This document shows positions 1 to 8,651 of a DNA stretch of 10,745 nucleotides, piece after piece. The translations under genes were made by a program, and so were the position numbers. This stretch comes from Thermomucor indicae-seudaticae. Its lineage: Eukaryota > Mucoromycota > Mucoromycetes > Mucorales > Lichtheimiaceae. Under the pieces are notes generated by a model. It saw nothing but the letters and a program-made list of their open reading frames with translations, had not been told where the DNA came from and ran no database searches. The stretch is from contig JSYX01000876.1 of the NCBI GenBank assembly GCA_000787465.1, forward strand, positions 1-10,745, given 5' to 3'. Every line of letters begins with the position of its first letter. Position 1 is the first letter of the stretch.

Positions 1-152
1 CATGGCGCAAATTCCACTTGAAGTTGACGCAAAAACTACCAACAGAGGACGCAAAAAGTTATTCAAAACCAGTTATTATATTATTGTGTATATCCATATC
101 GAAAATATCGATCTTTTTTGAATGTACAGGGCGTTGTTTATTAATTTAGTAA
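1..152. other. Downstream flank of chitin synthase with a short direct repeat
   Basis: No coding frame is evident. It holds the likely 3' UTR of the chitin synthase gene. Two exact copies of GACGCAAAAA lie at 26-35 and 48-57 (plus strand), 22 bp apart, and a small inverted repeat (ATCGA / TCGAT) lies near 99-113. The neighbour to the left is outside the window. Confidence 0.4.
137..142 (-). terminator. AATAAA poly(A) signal of the chitin synthase gene
   Basis: On the minus strand AATAAA lies 10 nt beyond the chitin synthase stop codon, in an AT-rich stretch. This is a likely polyadenylation signal, though the distance is short and another downstream site may also be used. Confidence 0.45.
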
Positions 153-3100
153 TCATACAGGACGTTTCGCAGCAAAGTCTTCACTCTTGGGAGGCCATCT
201 TTCAAATCGCCGTAGTGGTAGATTTTGCTCAACTGCTGTCTTGATCCTTCGTTCCTTTTCAAAGTCGCTCCATTTCTTCATAACCAGCTGGCTGCTATCA
301 AACTCACCTTCCTTGTCACCGTGGCCATGTTTAGATTCAGCTCCTTCAACCTTGCGCGTGTCGCCCCAAGAGAAATCGTCAAAGTGCCAGTACGCATAGG
401 TAGGCAGGACAAAGTTCCAGATCGGTAGTGAAAAGAGATAAATGATCATCCACCCGACGTACACGATCTTTCGACTCGTCATTACGATCAGAACAGCTGG
501 CAGGCCAAGAATAAGGGCAAGCAGTATAAGCGGAATGATGGCCGGTTGGCCCAGTATGGCAAGAAAAATCAGGTACAGCGTAAAGGAGATGGCGGCTGGC
601 AACGCAAGTGTCCCGACCAGTTCCATGAAGACCACGAACTGCATCGAAAAGCAAAATGTGCCACACAAGTCGTGCACTAGCACGAGTTCCATCAGATTGT
701 GGATCGTAGAGTTGATCCATCGACGTCGCTGCGATAGTAATACCCGAAATGTATCAGGAACGACCGTCTTGCATCTAACAAGGTACAAGTGTTAAAGTAT
801 TCTACGTTAGAAACAGGCCAAATTGGTTAACCTACGCTGCCTGAGGCACAAACACCATCTTGCGGTTGGGAAATGTGCGGAGCATAAGGGTAGACAGATA
901 ACGATCTTCGCCAAGCAATAAAAGGTTCTTTTTATGCAGCGTATCGACAATGTTCTCAGAGTAATGCTCGACAATGTCCGGATTGGCCAGGATAGGAACC
1001 CAGAAACCATTAGGGCCCTTGGGTGCCTTGATACGGTACATGCAAAAACAACCGGGCAAACAAGTGACACCACCAAAGATAGACTCGAAAGCTTTACTCT
1101 GATGGTGCGAAATATAATACTCGAACACTAAAACAAATCAGTTCCTCTCCCCTTGTTTATCCACATCTAACAATGTCACTTTCTTACCTTGAATCATACT
1201 CACCCAACTGGCGGTTTTATTCGCAATCCTGGTCTCACCACAGAGCCCTGAAATCTCGGGATCCTTGACTGCACACGAAACAAGCCGCGAAAGAGCGTCT
1301 GGAAACAGCTTTGTGTCCGCGTCCACCATCAAGACCAGCTCGTATCGATCGGCCGGGATCCCTGTGATCCGCCAGATAGAGTTAAAGAACTCGTATTCCA
1401 TTGTCGTCATACGCTCGTCAAACATAACCTTCTGCATAAACTGCATCAAGATAATTTGCGAGTCGCGTTTACCGCGGTTACCGGGCTTCGCCGTCTCTTC
1501 TGGTGTACCGCACTTGACAATCGTAATCATGGGCACACGCTGCTGATGCGCTGGGTCTACCGTCGCATCGTCGTATCGGTAGAACCCGGCATACACCTTG
1601 GCCATATTGTTGCGCTTGGCCCCGTCGGCAATGGCTATGTAGCTCGTTGGCTGTACCGTCTCGGGAGATTCCAAAAAGTCGCACATCATGGACACGCAAA
1701 TATCTGGCGTCGGCATAGTCTCGCCGTGGCCCGTGATTAATCCATCGCAAACGACCAAAATGAGCTTGTGCGAGCTTGGGTAGTCGCTTGTGGCAATGGA
1801 ATCGAGCGTCGTCCGTATCCCGTCCTCGCCTTCCGAGTAACATGTTACGAGACAAATGGTGTGTGCCAAGGGATAGTTGAATGGCTTGTAGCCGGCGGGC
1901 GGCTGGGGAACGACATGGGGAGAGACAGTGAATGGACAGGCTGGCGTACCCGCTGCTCCAATGGTGGTTGCTCCGCCGCTGTGGGTATGAATCTCGGAAT
2001 AGGATAAAGAAGACCGTCGCAGAACAGTGCTGCCTCCCCCGGCAGTGGGCAAACAGCGAGAAGGAGGTGAAGAAGATAGCGTAAACGATTGACGACGGAA
2101 CGCAAAGTCCTCCAAAGTGCTACATCATAGTCGACGTCCACGTCAATACAATGTTTCTATGCTCGCTATTCTTCGTCTTTTACCATGACGGTGTTTTCCA
2201 GATAGGCGTGGCCGATCTTTCGGCATCGAACCGAGTTGAATTAGGTAAAGGTTGCGTGAACCGGGATGTCTGTGGAAGTAGACTTTTCTTTTTGGAGATA
2301 AGCGGCGCTGGTGCCAATGGTAGTGTACCGCGCGGTGGAGCCGCATGAATATCACGCGTCCATCGTTCCAGTTCAGCCTCACGCTGCATTTTCGCCCTGT
2401 ACGATCTGCCTTCTTTAAAGTTACCTAGACGCCAGCTCAGGAACCAGCCGAAGATGACAGCCAAAAAGAATCGGGCCAAGATCACACCGAGAATGACGAT
2501 CAGCGATAGATACAGCACAATCTCAGATGCCATACAGCCTATGCTCAGTGTATCCAGAGACCCAACTTTGATCAGTGCCGCTAAGCAGTTTGCTTCTTGT
2601 TCCCAATGCGTCCCCGGCTGACGGTGCGTGGTGATGGATCGTGTCATGTCTTTGCCGCCAAAAGACGCCATATCGCTGAGAATGTGCTGTATTAAACTGT
2701 TGGCGCTTAGGTTGAATTCGGCAGTGGGTAAAAGTTTTAATAACCGTAGATTGAGAATATCCCTAATGGTTTCTCATTGTCAGCCTAGTATTCTTTTTGC
2801 ATGACTTATTTGTGCAAGTAATCTTCTTACCCGTTATAAACCATGAGGTGGTCTGTCGTGTTGATATTGTGCCAATCATAGTAAACGCGTGCTGCCTTGG
2901 CGTAGCCTTTGCCATTGGATTTGGGTACGCCTTGCGTTTGGAGCTGTCGATACATTTCACGAGCACTCTGCGAAAGATGGCAACCAGAAGTTGGATCAAC
3001 AGATAAAGTAACCGGCGTCGTATCATTTGGATTAAACATGCAGCAAGGGAAATAGACCTGCGAACCGGTGATCGACATGCTGCTGCTACTGGTGTGTTTC

Positions 3101-3931
3101 CGGACAAGAACGTTTGCGCATGCTTTTGGATGGATTTCTTGAAACAGAAAAGATGCGTCCATGCCGCCTGCGTTGACTGGAGGGTAGAGCACATTGGTTG
3201 GCTCGCTTGTCTGACCGGGCACGGGTGGATGGTTGTTCCAGTCAGCGAGCATATACGCCCAGCCGTGAATGACGACGTAGCCGCTGTTAATGACCGATCC
3301 GTGAACCGTCGTGGGAGGTGTCGGGCACACCGTTTGTGTGAACCCAAAAGTGAGGAAGCCCACAAAGCCCATGACAAGCAGAATGAAAGATACGAGTCCA
3401 ATCTTTTCTCGCCATGCCATCTGAGCCGGCCCCTTTGGTATACCTTAGTTTGATAACAAAAATATCGCGCCAGTTCTTATTTTTCAGTAAATTCAACAGT
3501 TTACCTAATAAGCTCAAGAGCGGATTTGGAATACAGCATGTAAGGAGGCGACAATAAGTGATCCACAGTCCACCAGGAAATATTGACTTCTTCTGGCGAT
3601 TTGCGTCGATGTCAACGGCACCGACTGCGCCTTCGTCGCCACGGTCTTTAGCCGATTTTTCATTGCGCCCCAGGATGCTATGTCGACGGCGAACACCACT
3701 GGCGCCGTCATGACCCTGTCGTACAGCTGAATAGCGCTTTCTGGATGGTGGTGGCGGTCGACTGCCTGTCGTGCTTGGCTCAATTTGATCTCTATGGTGA
3801 GCCACGTATTGCCGGTAATGATATTGCCTGTGATGTTGGTCAATCCGTTCACGCTCAGGTCGTACAAGAGACTTCTGCCTCTTCGGTCTACTATCGCCGT
3901 TATTAGGTGGCCCTACATGTAGAGAGTCCAT
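153..3931 (-). CDS. CHS3: Class IV chitin synthase (Chs3-type), complete, 6 exons
   Basis: Membrane enzyme polymerising GlcNAc from UDP-GlcNAc into cell-wall chitin. Exons (minus strand): 3931-3505, 3443-2831, 2762-2184, 2119-1188, 1127-836, 774-153; introns of 60-68 nt, all GT-AG. They join to 1154 aa, close to yeast Chs3 (1165). Order seen: His/Arg-rich N-terminus (1-115), membrane segment about 118-141, AWREK followed by a second segment (157-177), a region at about 190-300 where the family has a cytochrome b5-like fold, membrane stretch 425-457, then the GT2 catalytic part: CYSEGEDG (632-639), VCDG (663-666), DADTK (806-810), GEDRYL (923-928), QRRRW (963-967). Three or four C-terminal membrane segments (985-1073) and the class [14 protein letters not shown] tail follow. 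Start: first in-frame ATG at 3931; the codon two before it is GTG. The symbol marks yeast CHS3 orthology; the fungus may have paralogues. Divergent from the SDR gene. Confidence 0.95.
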
Positions 3932-4055
3932 AGTCACGATGGGATATTATAATTAAAGGGTATTATTGTTATTATTTGCCGCAAACTGTGGCGAAATAGA
4001 AAAGTAGAAAAGAAGTAAAGAGAGACAGGGTGACAGAAAAAGAGCGGTTCATACA

Positions 4056-4062
4056 ATTTATA
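4056..4062 (-). promoter_or_regulatory. Candidate TATA box for chitin synthase
   Basis: TATAAAT on the minus strand, 125 nt upstream of the chitin synthase ATG and ahead of a pyrimidine-rich leader. Position and sequence suit a fungal core promoter; no start-site data exist here. Confidence 0.35.
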
Positions 4063-4212
4063 ACCAAAGGATGCATCCAACTGCACGCCCTTTGTTAATC
4101 CACTTCTATTTGGCTATAATTATCATCTCTTGATGCAGATCTGCTTCTCCTTTTCGCCACCGGATGAACCCGTTCAAAAATCCGATATGAATCCTATGCG
4201 AAGTTTGGGTTG

Positions 4213-4218
4213 CACGTG
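4213..4218. promoter_or_regulatory. CACGTG palindrome (E-box-like site)
   Basis: A perfect CACGTG hexamer inside the divergent promoter, 111 bp before the SDR start codon and 282 bp from the chitin synthase start. bHLH factors bind this consensus in fungi. One hexamer can occur by chance. Confidence 0.3.
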
Positions 4219-4328
4219 TGAATGTCGTACAGAATAACGATCATCGACATTCCCGGTACACTAAAGGTCCCGCTCTCTCTCTCTTTCTGCACTCTTCTTT
4301 CCTTTATCTGACTTCATCCGTTGACAAC

Positions 4329-5851
4329 ATGACCACATCTCCCTGTTCAGTACTGGTTCTTGGTGGCGTCGGCTTTATTGGTCGTCATTTTGTGCATTAC
4401 CTGGTGGAAAACAATCTAGCGCAGCATATTCGTGTGGTCGACAAGGCGTTACCCCAGACTGCTTACTTATCGGAAGCTCATAAGGCCACCTTTGACAAGG
4501 TCGAATTTCAGCAAGCTAATCTGATTAACCCCGGTGAGCCTGCACTCCATCCGCATTACGAATTTTTTGACTTGGCCTAGTGCTGATTCCTTTCTTTAGC
4601 CGCAGTAGCAAGCTCCTTTACGCGTGCTGAAGGTCAAGAGTTTGATTACGTCTTTAACTTTGCCGGAGAAACGAAGTACTCCCAAGTGAAGGAGGTAAGA
4701 GAAAAGATCCGATGCGATACATAGAGAGTCCTAGTTTATTCATGTGGCAACCAGGTTTATCAAGAGAGGATCTACCAATTATCTGTGAATTGCGCAAAGG
4801 AAGCCGCCAAACGTAACGTCAAGGTCTATGTCTCTGTCTCTACTGCAGAAATCTACGATAGTGACCAGGTAAGAATCCGATTCAACTCCTGCAGAATGCA
4901 TCTCTTACGAAAGTTTAAAAGAAAGCATCGACGGAAGACTCTAAAATCAAGCCTTGGACAGTGATTGCCAAGTACAAATACCAGGCAGAAGAAGAGATGC
5001 GCAAAATTGAGGGGTAACAGAGAGGAAAGCACGGTTTGGCTAGCTTTACACAGCGACTCAGCTTTGTTGCTGATCTTCACAGACTGAACCTCGTCATTCT
5101 CCGGCCTGCTGTCGTTTATGGGCCTGGCGCGCTTTTGGGTCTGAGTAAGAATGTTCTCCAGATGTTTGGGATGGGTGTCCCAAACGGTCGGTTCGCTGAT
5201 AGTCGTCAATTAAATAGCGCCACGATTGATTATCGGACGCGTTTACAAGCATCTCAATGAAGAAATGAAGTTGCTGTGGTCCAAAGATCTCAAGCTAAAC
5301 ACTGTGCATGTGAGCGACGTTGCGAGAGCGTGCTGGCATGCGGCCTTGTGGTACGTTGACACCGGCAAGTCGTCAAAGGATGTCACACCCATCTTTAATT
5401 TGGCCGATAAGGAGGACACAGGTGAGAATACGATATAAACTGGCATAGATATATCTATAGCGCTTTTCATAGATCACTGAGTATCTATGCATACATAGAT
5501 CAAGAGACGATCAATAAGCATTTACGCGAAATCTTTGGCATCGAGACCGGTTACCATGGCAGTGTCGTGTCAACCTTTGCCAAACTGAACCTAGATTCAG
5601 TGACAGAGGATATCAATGAGAAGCATTTGCCACCATGGGCCGACTTACTCAAGAAATCGAATATCCGCAGTTCTCCGTTATCGCCTTATCTGGATGAAGA
5701 GTTGCTCTATAATCATGCGTTATCGGTGGATGGATCCAAGATTGAGCGCGATACCGGATTTACTTATACCGTTCCTCGTCTGACCAAGGACAAGTTGGTG
5801 GAGATCATTGATTATTACAAGGCAATGAATGTTTGGCCTCTCGATGATTGA
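4329..5851 (+). CDS. NAD-dependent epimerase/dehydratase-like protein (atypical extended SDR), 7 exons
   Basis: Exons: 4329-4533, 4600-4694, 4755-4868, 4922-5013, 5083-5144, 5218-5421, 5499-5851; introns of 53-77 nt, GT-AG. The joined frame gives 374 aa. A Rossmann fold starts at once with VLVLGGVGFIGR (8-19; GGxGxxG nucleotide-binding loop), which supports the ATG at 4329 over the further upstream extension, whose frame would need a GTG start. Also seen: FNFAGETKYSQ (87-97), SVSTAEIYD (127-135, the usual Ser/Thr position), LRPAVVYGPG (175-184), and NTVHVSDVARACW (217-229), all typical of the NAD-dependent epimerase/dehydratase family. The usual YxxxK is not visible: around TVIAKYKYQAEEE (151-163) the lysines are present, but no Tyr lies four residues before one. 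Substrate unknown; cytosolic by absence of a signal peptide or membrane segment. Convergent with the RhoGEF gene. Confidence 0.9.
5422..5498 (+). other. SDR intron 6 with a duplicated 3' splice site and palindromes
   Basis: A 77-nt GT-AG intron (donor GTGAGA). The nonamer CATAGATCA occurs at 5468-5476 and again at 5494-5502 across the chosen acceptor, so two near-identical AG sites lie 26 nt apart. Only the downstream one keeps the frame (Asp-Gln-Glu-Thr follows); the upstream one leads straight into TGA at 5478-5480. The intron also contains a perfect 14-bp palindrome (5445-5458), and ATCTATG/CATAGAT arms (5483-5489, 5494-5500) could pair around the true acceptor. Confidence 0.6.
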
Positions 5852-6083
5852 AAACGATGGAAGAAAGGAACCAATTATACCCTCTCCTAGACAACTTTTT
5901 GCTGCTAATAAAGGAAGAAAAGCGCGGGTCGTCATACAAATGTTTTGTTCACGTGAAATATGCAAGTTACAACGATGGAAAAAAAGCCAAAACAAAGGTG
6001 CACTTGACATGAGTATATACAACAAGAGTGAACAGGATAGGGAAAACAAGCAATGGTGGGTATCTACCAAAGCTCCTTTCTTG
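5852..6083. other. Convergent spacer between SDR and RhoGEF genes
   Basis: The 232 bp hold both 3' UTRs. The plus strand has AATAAA at 5907-5912; no clear AATAAA is seen on the minus strand for the RhoGEF. The open frames here have no recognisable family features. The space is too small for a PH domain exon of the RhoGEF unless it overlapped the SDR gene. Confidence 0.5.
5907..5912 (+). terminator. AATAAA poly(A) signal of the SDR gene
   Basis: AATAAA lies 56 nt past the SDR stop codon in the convergent spacer, a normal distance for a fungal polyadenylation signal. Confidence 0.5.
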
Positions 6084-7648
6084 TTATGTACGCTGCGTGG
6101 AATTCATAGCATGGGCCAAAGCATCTAGCACTAGATATGTCCTGTACAATCCAGGATAAGCACGATCGGAGCTTGCTGTGTACTTCAGAAGATCTTGATC
6201 GCAAAGGGTGAGAATAAGGCCGGTTTGAAAGTAGCATGCAGTCGATCCCACCTTTGACCAAAAGACAATACCGAGGAACACGCTGAATAGGTGCAATGAG
6301 GTAATCCGACATGCCCATGCGTTTCGTATCTCGTCTAGACAAGGATGCCTTATAACTCGGCGTATGAGTAATAGGTATGCTTTTGAGTCGGCTAACATAT
6401 TACCTGGTCCAGACTGAGGAATAAGGAATTGGAGTTGCAGGTCCGTCGGATGGTTTTGAAGTGGCATTGATAATGTACCGCATATCTTACAAAGACTGCC
6501 ATGTCGTCTTGAATCTTTGCAAATGTTTGCACAAACCGGCCCTTGTTCCGTGGACCTCTTTCAAGTAGCTTTAGGAATTTACGCGATAAATTTAATAGTT
6601 CCGGTAAGTGACTGAATAGAACAGGAATGTCGCTCGATTTTAACAGTGGATCTTTGGCTTTGACGGCTGCTTCCATTGGTTGCATGTATTTCTATCATAT
6701 AACCAAGTTTTGCAAAAGAGAATATAAAATAAAAGAATGGGAATATGTAGTATTTTTGCGAAGGACTTACTGTGTATATCAGTTCCAATAGCTGGCAATA
6801 GGATTGTTCGGTGGTGCATAATTCATTGATTATGAATCGACAAACTGCTTGACTCTTGGCATGATCCAGTGTTTTCACTGTCAATGGGACCTGTTTTGTG
6901 CAGAAGCGGTTAGCTCCATGCCAACGAACAAGAAGACTTGTTTATTATAACATGCCGTCATCTTGTGGAGTTCTAGTTGTGCGACCGAATGTTTCCACTG
7001 TGCAACAGCCTTCTCTTGTTTGTTTCGGATAGACGCCGACCGTACACGAGACATGCCGAGTTCATTGTTTACTCTGTCCGACAAGGAGAAAGATCGCGAT
7101 AACAGGGGATCGCGTTTGCGTGCTTGCTTCGAGAGAAGCACTGACATCGCACGGCGACGCTCAGGCACAGTAGGAGGAGGCGAAGGGGGACCAAGCCGAG
7201 ATAATCGACGAAAAAGACCGACTGGAGGAGAAGGGGAAGAAGGAAGATGGTCAAGGTGATAGTATTGGGCCATAAAGTCAGGGGTAAAAGGTGTAACGCA
7301 CGGCGTCGAGCGTTCCGTGTCCACGAAGTCGGTACACGAGAATGGGCGCGGCGGTTGTTCGTGGCGCAATGGACGCACCGGATCCACGATTTTAAGTTCT
7401 TTGCTGTCCGGCATGATGGATAACTGACTCGATAAAGGGCTGCTGGTCTCCGTCATTTTGACGCTTCGAGTTGCTTTTCGTTTAAGTGAAACAGGCAATC
7501 TCATATCATGTGTTTTTCGTTTGCGTCGACTGAACAACAGCCACTTCTTTAAACATTGCCATTTCCGCTTGGATGGTGGTGGCTGTTCTTCAGCCGCTGC
7601 TGTGGAACTACTCGAAGAAAACCATTGACTCTTGTAGAACAATGGCAT
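6084..7648 (-). CDS. Rho guanine-nucleotide exchange factor, DH domain only, 5 exons
   Basis: DH-domain proteins load GTP on Rho-family GTPases, which in fungi direct polarity and wall synthesis. Exons (minus): 7648-6938, 6890-6771, 6691-6404, 6348-6252, 6193-6084; about 441 aa. The last three introns (79, 55, 58 nt) are well supported by frame and domain continuity. The first (6891-6937, 47 nt, donor GTCTTC, branch CTAAC, acceptor ACAG) is short with a weak donor, so that joint is uncertain. Residues 1-237 look disordered: Ser/Pro runs, a polybasic patch (27-45), and several R-x-x-S type sites at 147-206. The DH domain runs from about 252 to the end: AVCRFIINELCTTEQSY (252-268, CR1), KYMQP opening exon 3 (278-282), and SDYLIAPIQRVPRYCLLVKD (387-406, CR3, the strongest signature). 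The protein stops soon after, with no PH domain. Start: first ATG after a TATA box and CT-rich leader. Confidence 0.85.
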
Positions 7649-7718
7649 GAGAAGAAAAGGAAACAAGAAAGGGGGGAAAGAAAGGGTTGGATATACAGAT
7701 GCGGTTTCTCTGCTTGGC

Positions 7719-7727
7719 CCTTTTATA
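7719..7727 (-). promoter_or_regulatory. TATA box of the RhoGEF gene
   Basis: TATAAAAGG on the minus strand, 79 nt before the ATG at 7648. The stretch between is strongly pyrimidine-rich close to the ATG (about 7649-7685), as in many fungal leaders. The frame stays open upstream of the ATG but would need a TTG start, so the TATA box supports the ATG. Confidence 0.6.
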
Positions 7728-8248
7728 AACCTTGCCAACTGAAGCCTTCCAGCCAGAGATTGAGTATGGCTTGTTTATCATTTCTGCTTCTGCACAGCGA
7801 TTGGCCGTCTGGATGCGTAAATGGCGCGTTGTTGCCATTTCTCCCCAGGTCTTGCATTGACCATTTTGGTTTCTTGCTCCGCAGCAAATTCAATCATGCT
7901 TTAAGCAGGACAGGGTTGGGTTGTCTACGGCCTATTTATGCTGAAGAACAAAGTTTCCAAGGACAATTCTTTTGGGGTGAGAAACAAGTTGCCTTTAGTT
8001 CGTTCGACGTTATGCACGGATCTGATGGTTGATTTACAAAGGAGATATGATAAAAGCCCCTTGGTCCTGCAGCTTTTGCAACAGCCTCGTTACTGCTTTT
8101 TAGGCAAAGGTATGTTTCAGAAACATTGCAAGCTGCGGCTTGTTTCAAAGGAACCCTTCATTCAAGTCACTATTGGTTTTAAACTCGACATTAGTCGTAT
8201 TAGCATTCAGCAATCCTGCCTTGATCATAAACAGTTGCTATATACTAC

Positions 8249-8458
8249 CTAGTGGAGAGCACCTACTTTATCAGCAATTAAATGCTGTCTATATCTCCGC
8301 TTAGAGCTCGACAAGAGCAAATACGAATAAAATAGCGTTAATCCGTTGTCTGAAATGATAAGAGCGTGTCGCCAAAAAGCATTCTGTATGGGTTTTAGAT
8401 CAGCTTCATTAGCCAGTATTCTGAATACCTCCAATATGAATATCAAACCGGGTAGCAT
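8249..8458 (-). CDS. Unrecognised small open frame, possible gene relic
   Basis: ATG-started frame of 69 codons; the same frame is stop-free for about 21 codons further upstream. It begins with a hydrophobic segment (LPGLIFILEVFRILA, residues 2-16), then a mixed region (NAFWRHALIISDNG, about 26-39) and a basic SSKRRYRQ near 51-58. I do not recognise a family. No TATA box, splice sites or poly(A) signal tie it to a gene, so it may be a chance frame or a decayed fragment. Confidence 0.15.
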   Translation of the reverse strand: MLPGLIFILEVFRILANEADLKPIQNAFWRHALIISDNGLTLFYSYLLLSSSKRRYRQHLIADKVGALH

Positions 8459-8639
8459 AAGGACAATTTCAAAAGATTTATCGTCGAGGGAGATCTTCCC
8501 GTGGAAATGTTCATGATAAGATCAACGTAATGTAAACTATCATTTCATATATCTGGACTCATTATCTATCACTATCGAAGTTAGAAAAGGGATCTACACA
8601 GCTCTGCTGCAGTCGGCTATACTGTATTTGCAGGGATGC

Positions 8640-8645
8640 TTTATT
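8640..8645 (-). terminator. AATAAA poly(A) signal of ZNG1
   Basis: On the minus strand AATAAA begins 6 nt beyond the ZNG1 stop codon, resembling the arrangement behind the chitin synthase stop. It is a probable polyadenylation signal giving a very short 3' UTR, unless a later site is used. Confidence 0.45.
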
Positions 8646-8651
8646 GCAGGT

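Larger units (their letters stand above)
3932..4328. promoter_or_regulatory. Divergent intergenic region between chitin synthase and SDR genes
   Basis: The 397 bp separate the two start codons, so both promoters must lie here. On the minus side, TATAAAT at 4056-4062 is 125 nt before the chitin synthase ATG, followed by a leader that is pyrimidine-rich on the minus strand (about 3995-4030). On the plus side there is a weak TATAATT near 4115-4121, a palindromic CACGTG at 4213-4218 (E-box type, bHLH consensus) and a CT-rich tract at about 4270-4305 just before the SDR ATG. Several ATGs occur between 4130 and 4224, so SDR transcription probably starts after them. Box assignments are by eye. Confidence 0.55.
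7728..8651. other. Intergenic region with two unrecognised open frames
   Basis: Between the RhoGEF promoter and the ZNG1 stop I see no confident gene. A plus-strand ATG frame at 7938-8252 (104 codons) has no family signature and no matching splice structure. On the minus strand a frame is open from about 8523 to 8249, with its first ATG at 8458 (69 codons) and one hydrophobic stretch. The two frames overlap by four bases at their stop codons. They could be relics of a repeat or small unknown genes. The right end carries the ZNG1 3' UTR. Confidence 0.4.

Noticed and set aside
187..795. Plus-strand open frames across the chitin synthase C-terminus
   Set aside because: They lie antisense to the strongly conserved last exon and have no family features.
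1265..2007. Plus-strand frames of 79-94 codons
   Set aside because: Antisense to the catalytic exon of the chitin synthase, where all motifs are on the minus strand.
4222..4311. 29-codon upstream ORF before the SDR start
   Set aside because: It counts only if transcription begins before 4222; several other ATGs upstream suggest the start site is later, in the CT-rich tract.
4218..4328. N-terminal extension of the SDR from a GTG at 4218
   Set aside because: It would put 37 low-complexity residues before a Rossmann fold that normally starts the protein, and it needs a non-ATG start.
4853..5209. 118-codon minus-strand frame
   Set aside because: It overlaps three well-supported SDR exons in antisense.
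6470..6490. GTAAGA donor-like site in RhoGEF exon 3
   Set aside because: The frame runs through it with continuous DH-domain-like residues until the donor at 6403, so it looks like a decoy.
7556..8032. 158-codon plus-strand frame over the RhoGEF promoter
   Set aside because: Its first part is antisense to RhoGEF exon 1 and its middle crosses the TATA box and leader; no recognisable domain.
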